Source of the DNA: Litorivivens lipolytica | GTDB lineage: Bacteria; Pseudomonadota; Gammaproteobacteria; Pseudomonadales; Spongiibacteraceae | Assembly: GCF_014191715.1 (NCBI RefSeq) | Contig: NZ_JACHWY010000001.1 | Span: forward strand, 1,116,001-1,180,000 | Direction of reading: 5' to 3' | Length of the DNA stretch: 64,000 nt | Shown: positions 56,442 to 64,000 of the stretch, one piece after another | Position numbering within the stretch: the stretch's first letter is position 1 | Layout of the letters: each line of letters starts with the position of its first letter | Notes under the pieces: generated by a model | Seen by the model: only the letters and a program-made list of their open reading frames with translations | Databases searched by the model: none | What the model was told of the DNA's origin: nothing | Position numbers and translations under genes: made by a program

Positions 56442-56457
56442 CTGTATAAATAGCCAC
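56442..56457 (+). promoter_or_regulatory. Possible LexA (SOS) box of recN
   Basis: CTGTATAAATAGCCAC has a perfect left half (CTGT, AT-rich centre) but a poor right half compared with CTGT-N8-ACAG. recN is a standard SOS gene. It lies about 50 bases before the recN ATG. Confidence 0.35.
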
Positions 56458-56507
56458 ACCTATACAATTAACCAGTTACAGACCACAAGCTTAAACAGGT
56501 GCCCGGT

Positions 56508-58175
56508 ATGCTGACCCATCTCTGTATTCGCAACTATGCTATTGCAGAAAATCTGGATATCGACCTCCAGTCCGGCATGACAGCCCTCACCGGAGAAACC
56601 GGTGCCGGTAAATCCATCATGCTCGACGCCCTCGGCCTAACCCTCGGTGATCGGGCCGACGCCGGTATCGTGCGCCACGGCACCGACAAAGCTGAAGTCC
56701 ACGCACTGTTTGATATTACCGCCCTGCCCGCCGCCAAAAGCTGGCTCGACAGTCGCGATCTGCTGGACGGCGACGAATTGATGCTGCGCCGAGTAATCAC
56801 TGCCGAAGGGCGCTCTCGCGCCTACATCAACGGCCAGCCCTCAACCCTGCAGGATGTGCGCGCCCTCGGCGAGTATCTGGTCGACATTCACAGCCAGCAC
56901 GAACACCAATCCCTGCTGAAAAAAGACTACCAACGCGAGCTGCTCGATATCTGCGCCGGGGCGACGGATCTTGCCAGCGATGTGGCCGTCCTCGCCCGCC
57001 AGCACCACAAGACCAGCCAGCAACTGAAATCCCTCACCGAGCAAAGTGACGAGCGCACCGCCCGTGCCCAGCTGCTCCAGTACCAGCTTGATGAACTGCT
57101 GGCTCTGGCACTTCAGCCCGGCGAAGTGAAGGCACTGGAAGAAGAGCAGCAGGCGCTTGCCAATGCCGAACACATTCTCAACGCCAGCAATCACGCGCTA
57201 AACCTGTGTAAGGAAGGCGAAGTCAACGCCCTCGGCATTCTGCATCAGGCCCTGTCATCGCTTCGGGGCAGCCCGGTTAAGGCTGAGCAGCAGAGCAGCG
57301 CCGAAGACATGCTGCAAACCGCTTTGATTCAAGTGGAAGAAGCCAGCCGCGAGCTGCAGCATCATCTGGATCGCGCCGAACTGGACCCGGAACGCCTGCA
57401 TCAGGTGGAAGAACGCCTCGATGTGATTTATCAAATCGCGCGCAAACACCACTGCCGTGGCGACGAACTGCTGGAGGTTCAGGAGCGCCTGCAACAGGAG
57501 CTCGATGGCCTGCAGGGCGGTGCCGGCAGCATTGAAGGCTTGAGCGCCGAGCTGGTAAGGCTGGAAAAGGACTATCGCAAAGCGGCAGACAGCCTGAGCA
57601 AAAAACGGCAGAAAGCAGCGACCTCTATCAGCAAGAAGGTAGAAGCCCATCTGGCTGACCTGTCCATGGCCAACTGCCGCTTCCAGATCCATCTGGAGCC
57701 GGTTGAGGCAGGCACGCTCGGTAATCAAGGTCAGGAAGACGTCGAATTTCTGATCAGCACCAATCCCGGCAGCAAGCCGGGTCCGCTGAACAAGATCGCC
57801 TCCGGTGGTGAATTGTCCCGCATCAGCCTCGCCATTCACGTGGTTAACGCACAAGCGGTCACTGTACCAACCATTATCTTTGACGAAGTGGATGTGGGCA
57901 TTGGCGGCGCCACCGCCGAGATCGTCGGCACCCTGCTGCAGCAGCTCGGCCAAACCACACAGGTACTGTGTGTCACCCACCAGCCTCAGGTCGCCAGTCA
58001 AGCAGATCATCACATCAAGGTCAGCAAGCAGTCAGACAAGAAGTCAGTCAAAACCCAGCTGGTGGCCCTGAACGACAACGAAAAAGTCGAGGAAATTGCG
58101 CGGATGCTGGGCGGCGTAGCCATAACCGACAACACACTGGCCCATGCCCGCGAGATGGTAGCAACCGCTCACTGA
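56508..58175 (+). CDS. recN: DNA repair protein RecN
   Basis: SMC-like ATPase acting in double-strand break repair. The 555-residue protein starts MLTHLCIRNYAI, with Walker A TGETGAGKS (about 30), long coiled-coil arms (about 150-400), the signature region NKIASGGELSRISLAI and Walker B PTIIFDEVDVGIGG. AGGTG lies six bases upstream of ATG 56508; an in-frame GTG at 56499 is less likely. Divergent from hrcA. Confidence 0.97.
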   Translation: MLTHLCIRNYAIAENLDIDLQSGMTALTGETGAGKSIMLDALGLTLGDRADAGIVRHGTDKAEVHALFDITALPAAKSWLDSRDLLDGDELMLRRVITAEGRSRAYINGQPSTLQDVRALGEYLVDIHSQHEHQSLLKKDYQRELLDICAGATDLASDVAVLARQHHKTSQQLKSLTEQSDERTARAQLLQYQLDELLALALQPGEVKALEEEQQALANAEHILNASNHALNLCKEGEVNALGILHQALSSLRGSPVKAEQQSSAEDMLQTALIQVEEASRELQHHLDRAELDPERLHQVEERLDVIYQIARKHHCRGDELLEVQERLQQELDGLQGGAGSIEGLSAELVRLEKDYRKAADSLSKKRQKAATSISKKVEAHLADLSMANCRFQIHLEPVEAGTLGNQGQEDVEFLISTNPGSKPGPLNKIASGGELSRISLAIHVVNAQAVTVPTIIFDEVDVGIGGATAEIVGTLLQQLGQTTQVLCVTHQPQVASQADHHIKVSKQSDKKSVKTQLVALNDNEKVEEIARMLGGVAITDNTLAHAREMVATAH

Positions 58176-58200
58176 TTGTTGCTGCCAGCCCGCCAGAAAC

Positions 58201-58230
58201 AGAAAAGCCGGCGCTGAGGCCGGCTTTTCT
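58201..58230. terminator. Bidirectional terminator between recN and fur
   Basis: An 11-bp perfect inverted repeat (AGAAAAGCCGG / CCGGCTTTTCT) with an 8-base loop. The arms supply T-rich tails on both strands. It lies 25 bases after the recN stop and 14 bases after the fur stop. Confidence 0.85.
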
Positions 58231-58244
58231 GCAATCAAAACAGA

Positions 58245-58661
58245 TTATTTTTTCTTCGGTTTCACGTACAGCACCAGGCTGTGATCGATCAGCTCAAAGC
58301 CCATTTCGTCGGCGATCTGGCGCTGGCGCTTTTCAATCACCTCGTCACAGAACTCAATGACCTCGCCATTGTCCAAGCGAACCATGTGGTCATGGTGCTC
58401 GCCCTTAGCCAATTCAAAAACCGAGTGACCGCCTTCGAAGTTATGCCGAGTGACCAAGCCTGCCGATTCAAACTGCGTCAGAACCCGGTAGACCGTGGCA
58501 AGACCCACATCTTCACCGGATTCCATCAGCGTGCGATACACGTCTTCTGCGCTAAGGTGCTGATTGTTGCTTTCGGCGGTTTCCAGCAGCTCAAGAATCT
58601 TTACGCGCGGCAGGGTGATTTTCAGCCCAGCCTTCTTGAGTTCCTGATTTTCGGAGGACAT
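58245..58661 (-). CDS. fur: Ferric uptake regulator Fur
   Basis: Iron-dependent repressor of 138 residues. The winged helix reads LKITLPRVKILELLE and LATVYRVLTQFESAGLVTRHNFEGGHSVFEL; the metal sites include the HHDHMVRLDNGEVIEF segment and a His near the C-terminus. The CxxC zinc motifs of E. coli Fur are missing, as in Pseudomonas Fur. Divergent from bamE, convergent with recN, the usual gammaproteobacterial neighbourhood. Confidence 0.98.
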   Translation of the reverse strand: MSSENQELKKAGLKITLPRVKILELLETAESNNQHLSAEDVYRTLMESGEDVGLATVYRVLTQFESAGLVTRHNFEGGHSVFELAKGEHHDHMVRLDNGEVIEFCDEVIEKRQRQIADEMGFELIDHSLVLYVKPKKK

Positions 58662-58740
58662 GGCTTATCCCTTAGCGTTGGTTTACGTAATGCGCTATTA
58701 TCCCACGCCTTTACCGCTGATGAAAGTTAAGTACCCGAAG

Positions 58741-59145
58741 ATGCGTAAAACTCTAGCCCTGCTTTTTGTCCTTCTGCCGCTCGCCGCCTGCAGCAATCTG
58801 GAATTCCCCGGCGTGTACAAGCTGCCGATTGAACAGGGCAATATCGTCACCGAAGAAATGGTTCAGCAGCTCGAACCCGGCATGTCGACCGGACAGGTTG
58901 AATTTGTGTTGGGGACGCCGCTCATTCGCGACAGTTTTTCCAGTAATCGCTGGGACTACGTTTACGTGTTGCGCAAGCCAGACGACACGGTTGAGAAGCA
59001 GCGCCTGACCGTTTACTTCGACAATGGGCTACTCAGTCATTATGAGAGCACAGTCGTTGCCAAGACCGAACAAAACCCACCCGTGGAACCCCTCGAGCCA
59101 GCCGAGCCCGGCCAGTTTGAGCCCGAAGAAGAACAACTTCAGTAA
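58741..59145 (+). CDS. bamE: Outer membrane protein assembly factor BamE (SmpA/OmlA)
   Basis: Small lipoprotein of the BAM complex that inserts outer-membrane beta-barrels. The signal peptide MRKTLALLFVLLPLAAC gives lipobox LAAC. The mature part has LEFPGVYKLPIEQGNIVTEEMV, LEPGMSTGQVEFVLGTPL and W-D-Y-V-Y-V-L-R, as in the family. The 134-residue form has an acidic C-terminal tail rich in Glu and Pro. An ATG at 58720 in frame is possible. Divergent from fur. Confidence 0.95.
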   Translation: MRKTLALLFVLLPLAACSNLEFPGVYKLPIEQGNIVTEEMVQQLEPGMSTGQVEFVLGTPLIRDSFSSNRWDYVYVLRKPDDTVEKQRLTVYFDNGLLSHYESTVVAKTEQNPPVEPLEPAEPGQFEPEEEQLQ

Positions 59146-59146
59146 C

Positions 59147-59467
59147 TCAGCGGCGACCTTCTGCTTCCTGACGCGCTTTCACCTTAGCCGCTCGCTGCTT
59201 GCGCACTTCTTTCGGATCCGCAATCAGCGGACGGTAAATTTCAACGCGATCGCCGTCCTTTAGCTCAGTGCTGTCGGCCTTGGGTACCGCCTTACCGAAG
59301 ATTCCCAGATCCGCCTTCGCCAGATCCAATCCGTCAAACTGAGCGTCGAGCCCGGACTTTAACGCAGCCTCGCGAACACTGGTGCCGGCAGGCAGCTCAA
59401 GCTCAACGATCTGCTGTTTTTTCGGCGTGGCATATACCACTTCCACATGAATCATCTGTTCACTCAT
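59147..59467 (-). CDS. rnfH: RnfH family ubiquitin-like protein
   Basis: A 106-residue protein of the RnfH/RatB family with a beta-grasp fold. It reads HVEVVYATPKKQQIVELELPAGTSVREAAL, LGIFGKAVPKADSTELKDGDRVEIYRPLIADPKEVRKQRA, the family signature. The C-terminal tail is basic. The role is unclear; it is usually paired with RatA, as here (22 bases upstream). Stop is one base from the convergent bamE stop. Confidence 0.93.
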   Translation of the reverse strand: MSEQMIHVEVVYATPKKQQIVELELPAGTSVREAALKSGLDAQFDGLDLAKADLGIFGKAVPKADSTELKDGDRVEIYRPLIADPKEVRKQRAAKVKARQEAEGRR

Positions 59468-59488
59468 CTTTCCACAACCCCGGCACAA

Positions 59489-59920
59489 TCAGCCGTAAAC
59501 GGATTTCGCTCGTTTCACCACAGCATCCACTAGCGAGTTAGCGGCGCCATTAAACAGCTGCTTCGCCGCAGCACTCAATACACTGCTATTTAGCGTGAAA
59601 CTCAAAAACAATGAGACCTTGCAGGCCTGTTCATTTAATACCAGCAGCGTCCAGCGCCCGGTAAACGCCTCAAAGGGACCATCCACCAGCTCCAGCTTGA
59701 TTTCCGTGGGACGCTGTAAGGCATTGCGCGTCGTGAAACTCTGCCGCACACCTGCGCGAGACAGATCCAGACGAGCCACCATCGAGTCCGCGCTTTCTGA
59801 AAGGACTTCGGCACCAACGCAGCCATCCATAAATTGCGGATAGGCACTGACATCATTGATCAGTTCAAAAACCTGATCAGCGGAATATGGCAGCAAGGCA
59901 CTGCGACTGATAGTTGTCAT
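59489..59920 (-). CDS. ratA: Ribosome association toxin RatA / SRPBCC (COQ10-like) family protein
   Basis: A 143-residue START/SRPBCC-fold protein: SRSALLPYSADQVFELINDVSAYPQFMDGCVGAEVL, followed by strands ending in a long C-terminal helix (LFNGAANSLVDAVVKRA). In E. coli RatA was described as blocking subunit joining, while homologues such as Coq10 bind ubiquinone; either role may apply. Followed by rnfH on the same strand, the conserved pair, and near smpB. Confidence 0.93.
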   Translation of the reverse strand: MTTISRSALLPYSADQVFELINDVSAYPQFMDGCVGAEVLSESADSMVARLDLSRAGVRQSFTTRNALQRPTEIKLELVDGPFEAFTGRWTLLVLNEQACKVSLFLSFTLNSSVLSAAAKQLFNGAANSLVDAVVKRAKSVYG

Positions 59921-59927
59921 GGCACGT

Positions 59928-61271
59928 TCACAGCTGGGGAAAATTGGCCAGTATCAAAACCGCCACAATGGCGGGGGGCGCAATATACCGCAAAAGTATT
60001 CGCCAAATCCAAAATGTGCGCGGTTTACAGTAGTAGAGCTCGTCCCGAGCCTGCACATCGCGCAGCACCCAGCCCGCATACAGCGCAAGGCCGAGCGCAC
60101 TGAGCGGCAACAGCAGTTCCGAGGTCAGGCGATTGAGAAAAAACAGCCGGGTTGCAGCGCCTGGCGCCGCTACATCATCAATGAGCCAAACACCCGCAAG
60201 CCATACAGCAAACACTAATCCCAAGGCCGCAGCCCAGCGCGGCAGCGGTGTTTTCTCCACCGCCCAGGCCAGTGCCGGCTCGAGCAGTGCCAGCGCACTG
60301 CAAAGCATTACCAGCCCTACCAGAATAAAAAATGCTCCGCCCAATAGATCCCCGAAGGGCAGATTGCCAAATACATAGGGCAGACTGATAAAGAGCAGAG
60401 GCACACTGTTGCCCGGTTCGATATTGTAATCCAACACCAGCGCATAGATGCTGATCCCCGCTACCAGCGCCACCACCGTATCAATGATCGCAACCGCACC
60501 TACCTGGCGGGAAATCGAGCGACCGTCGGGGAAATAGGCCCCGTAAATCATCATCGCCCCCACCCCAATACCCAGCGAGTAGAAAGCCTGCCCCAGCGCC
60601 GAAACAATCGCGTCAGGCCCGAAATCCTCGGGCCGCACTGCCAGCATCCAGGACAGGCCTGCCGGGAAATTCCCCATCTGGGACGCGGCATAGGCCATAC
60701 ACAGCAGGGCAATCAGAATGATGGGGACCAGCAGACGCAGAATCTGCCCCGTCGCGAGCGTCATTCGCATCATCGCCAAAGGCAGCAGAATCAGTATGAA
60801 ACCCGTGAAACCCTTCAGCATTTCCTCTTTCGACTGAACGTAATCGCCGAAATATTCAGCGGCAAACTCAATACTGATAGCGCCCAATTTGTGATCACCC
60901 AAATAATAGGCATAACTGCTAACCCACCCCGCGATCACTGACATATGCACCAGAATCAGCAAGCCCGTGACCATTGCCAATACCGGCACCAGCCGCCATT
61001 CAGGGCGACTGCCAGATTCGAGATTAAGAAATTGAATAGCGGTTTCGGGGTTGGCGCGACCGCGCGAGCCCATCACCACTTCGGCCAGCATAACGGGGGT
61101 TGCCAATATCAAAAGAAAGGCCAAATACGCGAGGATGTAGAGCAGGCCGCCGTGGTGGCCAACCTCATGGGGAAAGCGCCAGAAATTGCCGAGGCCAATA
61201 GCCAGCCCTGAAGCCGCCGCCACAAATGTCCAGCGACTGACCCAAACTCCCTGCAGGGTGTCTCGTTGCAA
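59928..61271 (-). CDS. Sodium-dependent transporter, NSS/SNF family
   Basis: A 447-residue, about 12-helix sodium symporter of the LeuT type. The first helix signature SRWTFVAAASGLAIGLGNFWRFPHEVG (Na site and unwound segment) is clear. FYSLGIGVGAMMIYGAYFPDG in helix 6 and the conserved later helices follow. The TTG start at 61271 with GGGGA six bases upstream is chosen; a longer reading would overlap the divergent smpB. An amino acid substrate is likely but not identified. It lies seven bases before ratA. Confidence 0.9.
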   Translation of the reverse strand: MQRDTLQGVWVSRWTFVAAASGLAIGLGNFWRFPHEVGHHGGLLYILAYLAFLLILATPVMLAEVVMGSRGRANPETAIQFLNLESGSRPEWRLVPVLAMVTGLLILVHMSVIAGWVSSYAYYLGDHKLGAISIEFAAEYFGDYVQSKEEMLKGFTGFILILLPLAMMRMTLATGQILRLLVPIILIALLCMAYAASQMGNFPAGLSWMLAVRPEDFGPDAIVSALGQAFYSLGIGVGAMMIYGAYFPDGRSISRQVGAVAIIDTVVALVAGISIYALVLDYNIEPGNSVPLLFISLPYVFGNLPFGDLLGGAFFILVGLVMLCSALALLEPALAWAVEKTPLPRWAAALGLVFAVWLAGVWLIDDVAAPGAATRLFFLNRLTSELLLPLSALGLALYAGWVLRDVQARDELYYCKPRTFWIWRILLRYIAPPAIVAVLILANFPQL

Positions 61272-61343
61272 TGCTGTTCCCCATAAATAGCTGATCTGCT
61301 GGCATTTTGGCTCAGCTCCGTAGGCTTTACCAGTGAGAAGCCC

Positions 61344-61349
61344 TATAAT
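61344..61349 (+). promoter_or_regulatory. Consensus -10 element of smpB
   Basis: A perfect TATAAT eight bases before the smpB ATG. Transcription would start at about 61356, giving an almost leaderless mRNA; no ribosome binding site is seen. Confidence 0.5.
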
Positions 61350-61357
61350 GCGCGCCC

Positions 61358-61837
61358 ATGGCTGCCAAGAAACCCAAACAACCGAGTTCGACGATCGCAC
61401 TGAACAAACGTGCGCGTCACGACTATCATCTCACCGACAAGTTCGAGGCCGGTGTCTCCCTGCAGGGCTGGGAAGTGAAAAGCGCCCGCGCCGGCAAGGC
61501 ACAGATCACCGAGAGCTACGTCTTTCTTCGGGATGGCGAGGCCTGGCTGATTGGAGCCCAGTTCACTCCGCTGCAAACGGTGTCCACTCACTATGTGACG
61601 GACCCGACCCGCACCCGCAAGCTCTTGCTGCACAGCAAGGAGCTAAGCCGATTGCTTGAAGCCACACAGCAAAAAGGCTATACCTGTGTGTGTACTGCGC
61701 TCTACTGGAAAAAGCATTTGATCAAAGCCGAGATTTGCTTGGCAAAGGGCAAACAGCAGCACGACAAACGCGATACCGAAAAAGAGCGCGATTGGGATCG
61801 GCAGAAGCAGCGCGTACTGCGCGAACACAACAAGTGA
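61358..61837 (+). CDS. smpB: SsrA-binding protein SmpB
   Basis: Binds tmRNA and brings it to stalled ribosomes for trans-translation. The 159-residue protein has [84 protein letters not shown] and the basic C-terminal tail that enters the decoding site. The ATG at 61358 agrees with homologues despite lack of a binding site. The tmRNA gene itself was not found in the window. Confidence 0.97.
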   Translation: MAAKKPKQPSSTIALNKRARHDYHLTDKFEAGVSLQGWEVKSARAGKAQITESYVFLRDGEAWLIGAQFTPLQTVSTHYVTDPTRTRKLLLHSKELSRLLEATQQKGYTCVCTALYWKKHLIKAEICLAKGKQQHDKRDTEKERDWDRQKQRVLREHNK

Positions 61838-62331
61838 AGACGCTTTACTTACTACGACACGCTAAATCCAGCCACGACGACGATTCTCTCGATGATTTCG
61901 ACCGTCCGCTGTCGAAACGCGGCAAGCGCGACGCAGTCGCGGTGGCCAGCGTTATCGAGAAGCACTGTAGCGCGGTTGAACATATTTTCAGCAGCCCAGC
62001 CAAGCGCTGTCGCAGCACCATCAAACGTGTACGTAACGCACTCGATGCCCCCTCGGGCGAGCTCACGCTCGACGACGCGCTCTATAGCTTCGATCACAAT
62101 GATTTGCTGAACTGGTTAAAAGACCGCGACACACGCCTGCAATGTATTCTGCTGGTTGGCCACAATCCGGCACTGGAAGATCTGCTGGAAGTGCTGACAG
62201 GCCAGGGTCACCGCCACTTCCCCACCGCCGGCTTTGCCGAGCTGCAGCTTAAAGTGGAATACTGGGATCAAATACGCGCGGGCTGCGCCGACCTGATACA
62301 CTTCGATTCGCCCAAAGATCTACCCGCCTGA
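61834..62331 (+). CDS. sixA: Phosphohistidine phosphatase SixA-like
   Basis: A 165-residue histidine phosphatase superfamily member of the SixA type, removing phosphate from phosphohistidine, as in phosphorelays or the nitrogen PTS. The active site RHAKSS at the N-terminus, [21 protein letters not shown] and the second His in [13 protein letters not shown] are visible. The GTG start overlaps the smpB stop (GTGA, 61834-61837). Confidence 0.9.
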   Translation: MKTLYLLRHAKSSHDDDSLDDFDRPLSKRGKRDAVAVASVIEKHCSAVEHIFSSPAKRCRSTIKRVRNALDAPSGELTLDDALYSFDHNDLLNWLKDRDTRLQCILLVGHNPALEDLLEVLTGQGHRHFPTAGFAELQLKVEYWDQIRAGCADLIHFDSPKDLPA

Positions 62332-62389
62332 AACTGTCATCTAACGCTGGCACACTGGGGTTCAGGCAGACTGAATAATACGAGTGCGC

Positions 62390-63001
62390 ATGGCTACTGA
62401 AGATTATTACTACCTCAACGATCTAATCATCCTCAAAAAAAAGCACCACCTGATCAAGCACATCACCGACGAGCTGCCGACACCTGAGATTCACGGCACC
62501 AAAGTCTGGGGCTCCAGCTTTATGATCATGGACTATCTGAAGAAAAACGAGCCGGAACTGGGCGCGGACATGCTTGAAGTCGGCGCCGGTTGGGGTTTGC
62601 TTTCGATATTTTGCGCCAAACACTTTGAAGCAAACGTCACGGCGACCGACGCCGACCCACACGTGTTCCCGTTTTTGGAAACTCATAGTCTGCTCAATGA
62701 TGTCGAAGTGGAAACCGTCGTTGCGCGTTATGAAGAATTGAAAGTCAAAGACCTGAAAGGCTTTGATTATGTGCTGGGCGGCGATATCTGTTTCTGGGAT
62801 GAATTGATCGAGCCACTCTACAGCCTGGTAAAAAGGTCCGTTAAAGCCAAAGTCGGCACGATTATTATTGCAGACCCCGGTCGCCCACCCTTTCTGGAGC
62901 TCGCCAAACGCTGCGCTAAAGACTTCGGTGGCGAACTGCTTGACGGCGACATCAGCAAGCCGCGCAAGGTCACCGGCAATCTGCTTGTCGTAAAAACCTA
63001 G
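62390..63001 (+). CDS. Class I SAM-dependent methyltransferase (Methyltransf_16/METTL21-like)
   Basis: A 203-residue methyltransferase with the SAM motif MLEVGAGWGLLSIFCAKHF, the acidic strand-2 end TATDADPHVF, and DYVLGGDICFWDELIEPLY in place of motif IV. GTKVWGSSFMIMDYL ahead of motif I is typical of lysine/nicotinamide-type methyltransferases. The target is not known. ATG at 62390 is used. The stop codon shares four bases (CTAG) with the convergent ppk1 stop. Confidence 0.8.
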   Translation: MATEDYYYLNDLIILKKKHHLIKHITDELPTPEIHGTKVWGSSFMIMDYLKKNEPELGADMLEVGAGWGLLSIFCAKHFEANVTATDADPHVFPFLETHSLLNDVEVETVVARYEELKVKDLKGFDYVLGGDICFWDELIEPLYSLVKRSVKAKVGTIIIADPGRPPFLELAKRCAKDFGGELLDGDISKPRKVTGNLLVVKT

Positions 63002-64000
63002 TCACCGTTTGGCGGGCGATAGCTAAGCTTGCGCAGACGCGGTAGGCGGCCCTTGCTCAGGTAGCGGTGAATAGCCTCTTGCGAACGAATACGCTTGGTT
63101 TTCTTTTTGCGCGGCAAACGCAAGCGATTGACCAGATTCGACTCCAGCACCCGCGCCTTTACGTTATCTGCCCACTGAATATCGAGAATATCCTGCAGGG
63201 TTTTCTTCGCCACCGGGTCGTAGACCGGGCACATCACTTCTACCCGGTAATCAATATTGCGCGTCATCAAATCCGCCGATGACAAAAAGTATCGGGGGTC
63301 ACCGCCGTTATAAAACATGTACACGCGCGGGTGCTCCAGAAAACGATCGACGATACTGATCGCTTCAATATTGTCGCTAACGCCTTTGATACCGGGCACC
63401 AGTGAGCACATGCCACGCACAATCAGCCGGATCGGCACACCTGCCTGACTCGCTTCGTAGAGCTTATCGATCAAGTCAGAATCCACAAGGTTGTTGCACT
63501 TAAAGGTCAAACCGGAGTCCTCGCCCCCCTTCGCGGCTTCGACTTCCTGATCAATCATGCCCAACAGGCGTTCACGGCTGTTGATCGGCGACACAACCAG
63601 ATGTTTGTAGTCCGGACGACGATAGTTGTAGCGAATAAACTCGAAGGTCTTGGCGGCCTCTTCACCAATTTCCTGATCGTAGGTCAGCAGACTGAAATCC
63701 GTATAGACCTCCGCGGTCTTTTCATTGAAATTTCCGGTGCCAATATGGGTGTAATAACGGGCCGTGTTATTTTCCTGGCGGGTAATGGAGATGAGCTTGC
63801 CGTGCACTTTCAGCCCCGGCACGCCGAAAATCACGTTTACCCCACCCTCCTGCAGGCGATGGGACAACGCCAGATTGGCCTCCTCATCGAAACGCGCCTG
63901 CAACTCAACCACCACCGTCACGTCTTTGTGATTGGCCACGGCGTTAATCAGTGCATCTACCACATGAGAGTTCGACGCCACCCGATACAGACTCACAGAA
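62998..64000 (-). CDS. ppk1: Polyphosphate kinase 1, C-terminal part (cut by the window end)
   Basis: Makes polyphosphate from ATP. The visible 334 codons are the C-terminal half of a roughly 700-residue enzyme: LYRVASNSHVVDALINAVANHKDVTVVVELQARFDEEANL, then YTHIGTGNFNEKTAEVYTDFSLLT with the autophosphorylated His, KCNNLVDSDLIDKLYEASQAGVPIRLIVRGMCSLVPG, and FYNGGDPRYFLSSADLMTRNIDYRVEV. The C-terminus is basic (RKKKTKRIRS). The open frame runs through the last base, so the start lies outside the window. Convergent with the methyltransferase gene. Confidence 0.96.
   Translation of the reverse strand, partial: SVSLYRVASNSHVVDALINAVANHKDVTVVVELQARFDEEANLALSHRLQEGGVNVIFGVPGLKVHGKLISITRQENNTARYYTHIGTGNFNEKTAEVYTDFSLLTYDQEIGEEAAKTFEFIRYNYRRPDYKHLVVSPINSRERLLGMIDQEVEAAKGGEDSGLTFKCNNLVDSDLIDKLYEASQAGVPIRLIVRGMCSLVPGIKGVSDNIEAISIVDRFLEHPRVYMFYNGGDPRYFLSSADLMTRNIDYRVEVMCPVYDPVAKKTLQDILDIQWADNVKARVLESNLVNRLRLPRKKKTKRIRSQEAIHRYLSKGRLPRLRKLSYRPPNGD

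Noticed and set aside
54455-56507. CIRCE operator for HrcA
   Set aside because: The regions before hrcA, grpE and dnaK were read for TTAGCACTC and GAGTGCTAA; neither was seen.

Overview
ORGANISM. The window reads as a chromosomal segment of a gammaproteobacterium. The housekeeping order (rlmE-ftsH-folP-glmM-tpiA-secG-tRNA-Leu; carA-carB-greA; grpE-dnaK-dnaJ-dapB; recN/fur/bamE/rnfH/ratA/smpB) is that of Pseudomonas and its relatives. The central block of steroid and acyl-CoA catabolism genes points towards marine steroid degraders of the Cellvibrionales/Spongiibacteraceae type. That placement is inference from gene order and content; no database search was possible. LAYOUT. (1) 1-5600: two tandem paralogous lipoproteins with a metallophosphatase/5'-nucleotidase core and a C-terminal LamG-like domain. 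(2) 5592-11329, minus strand: an RND efflux pair (adaptor, then pump) running into pyrD and a GNAT acetyltransferase through tight junctions, two of them ATGA overlaps. (3) 11436-12068: a short PAPS-reductase-like cysH. (4) 12210-35157: the accessory region. It holds hsaA, hsaC and kshA (steroid ring opening), an SDR, thioesterases, hydratases, SnoaL-like folds, and a set resembling the mycobacterial FadE5/FadA2/FabG4/HtdX group. It also holds AraC and LuxR regulators, a limonene-epoxide-hydrolase-like protein, a second SDR divergent from a PAPS sulfotransferase, and interspersed signalling genes (GGDEF-EAL, PilZ) and a Kazal-like lipoprotein. (5) 35170-42650: SRAP protein, tRNA-Leu(GAG) followed by a duplicated tRNA-tail/terminator repeat, then secG-tpiA-glmM-folP-ftsH-rlmE, with yhbY divergent. 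(6) 42695-51258, minus strand: greA, carB, carA with a structured leader, a degenerate GGDEF protein, a thioesterase, a Cfa-type methyltransferase, dapB. (7) 51285-56339, minus strand: dnaJ, dnaK, grpE, hrcA, with good sigma-32 promoters before grpE and dnaK. (8) 56508-64000: recN, fur, bamE, rnfH, ratA, an NSS transporter, smpB, sixA, a small methyltransferase, and the 3' part of ppk1 cut by the window end. HOW IT WORKS TOGETHER. The steroid region encodes 9-alpha-hydroxylation (KshA), A-ring hydroxylation (HsaA) and meta-cleavage (HsaC), plus a general CoA-dependent beta-oxidation tool kit. The partner enzymes HsaB, HsaD, KshB and KstD are not in the window and must lie elsewhere if the pathway is complete. 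The rest is core metabolism (pyrimidines, carbamoyl phosphate, cell wall, lysine), protein quality control and envelope assembly. No gene-free stretch exceeds 300 bases. No CRISPR array, insertion sequence, integrase or rRNA was seen.
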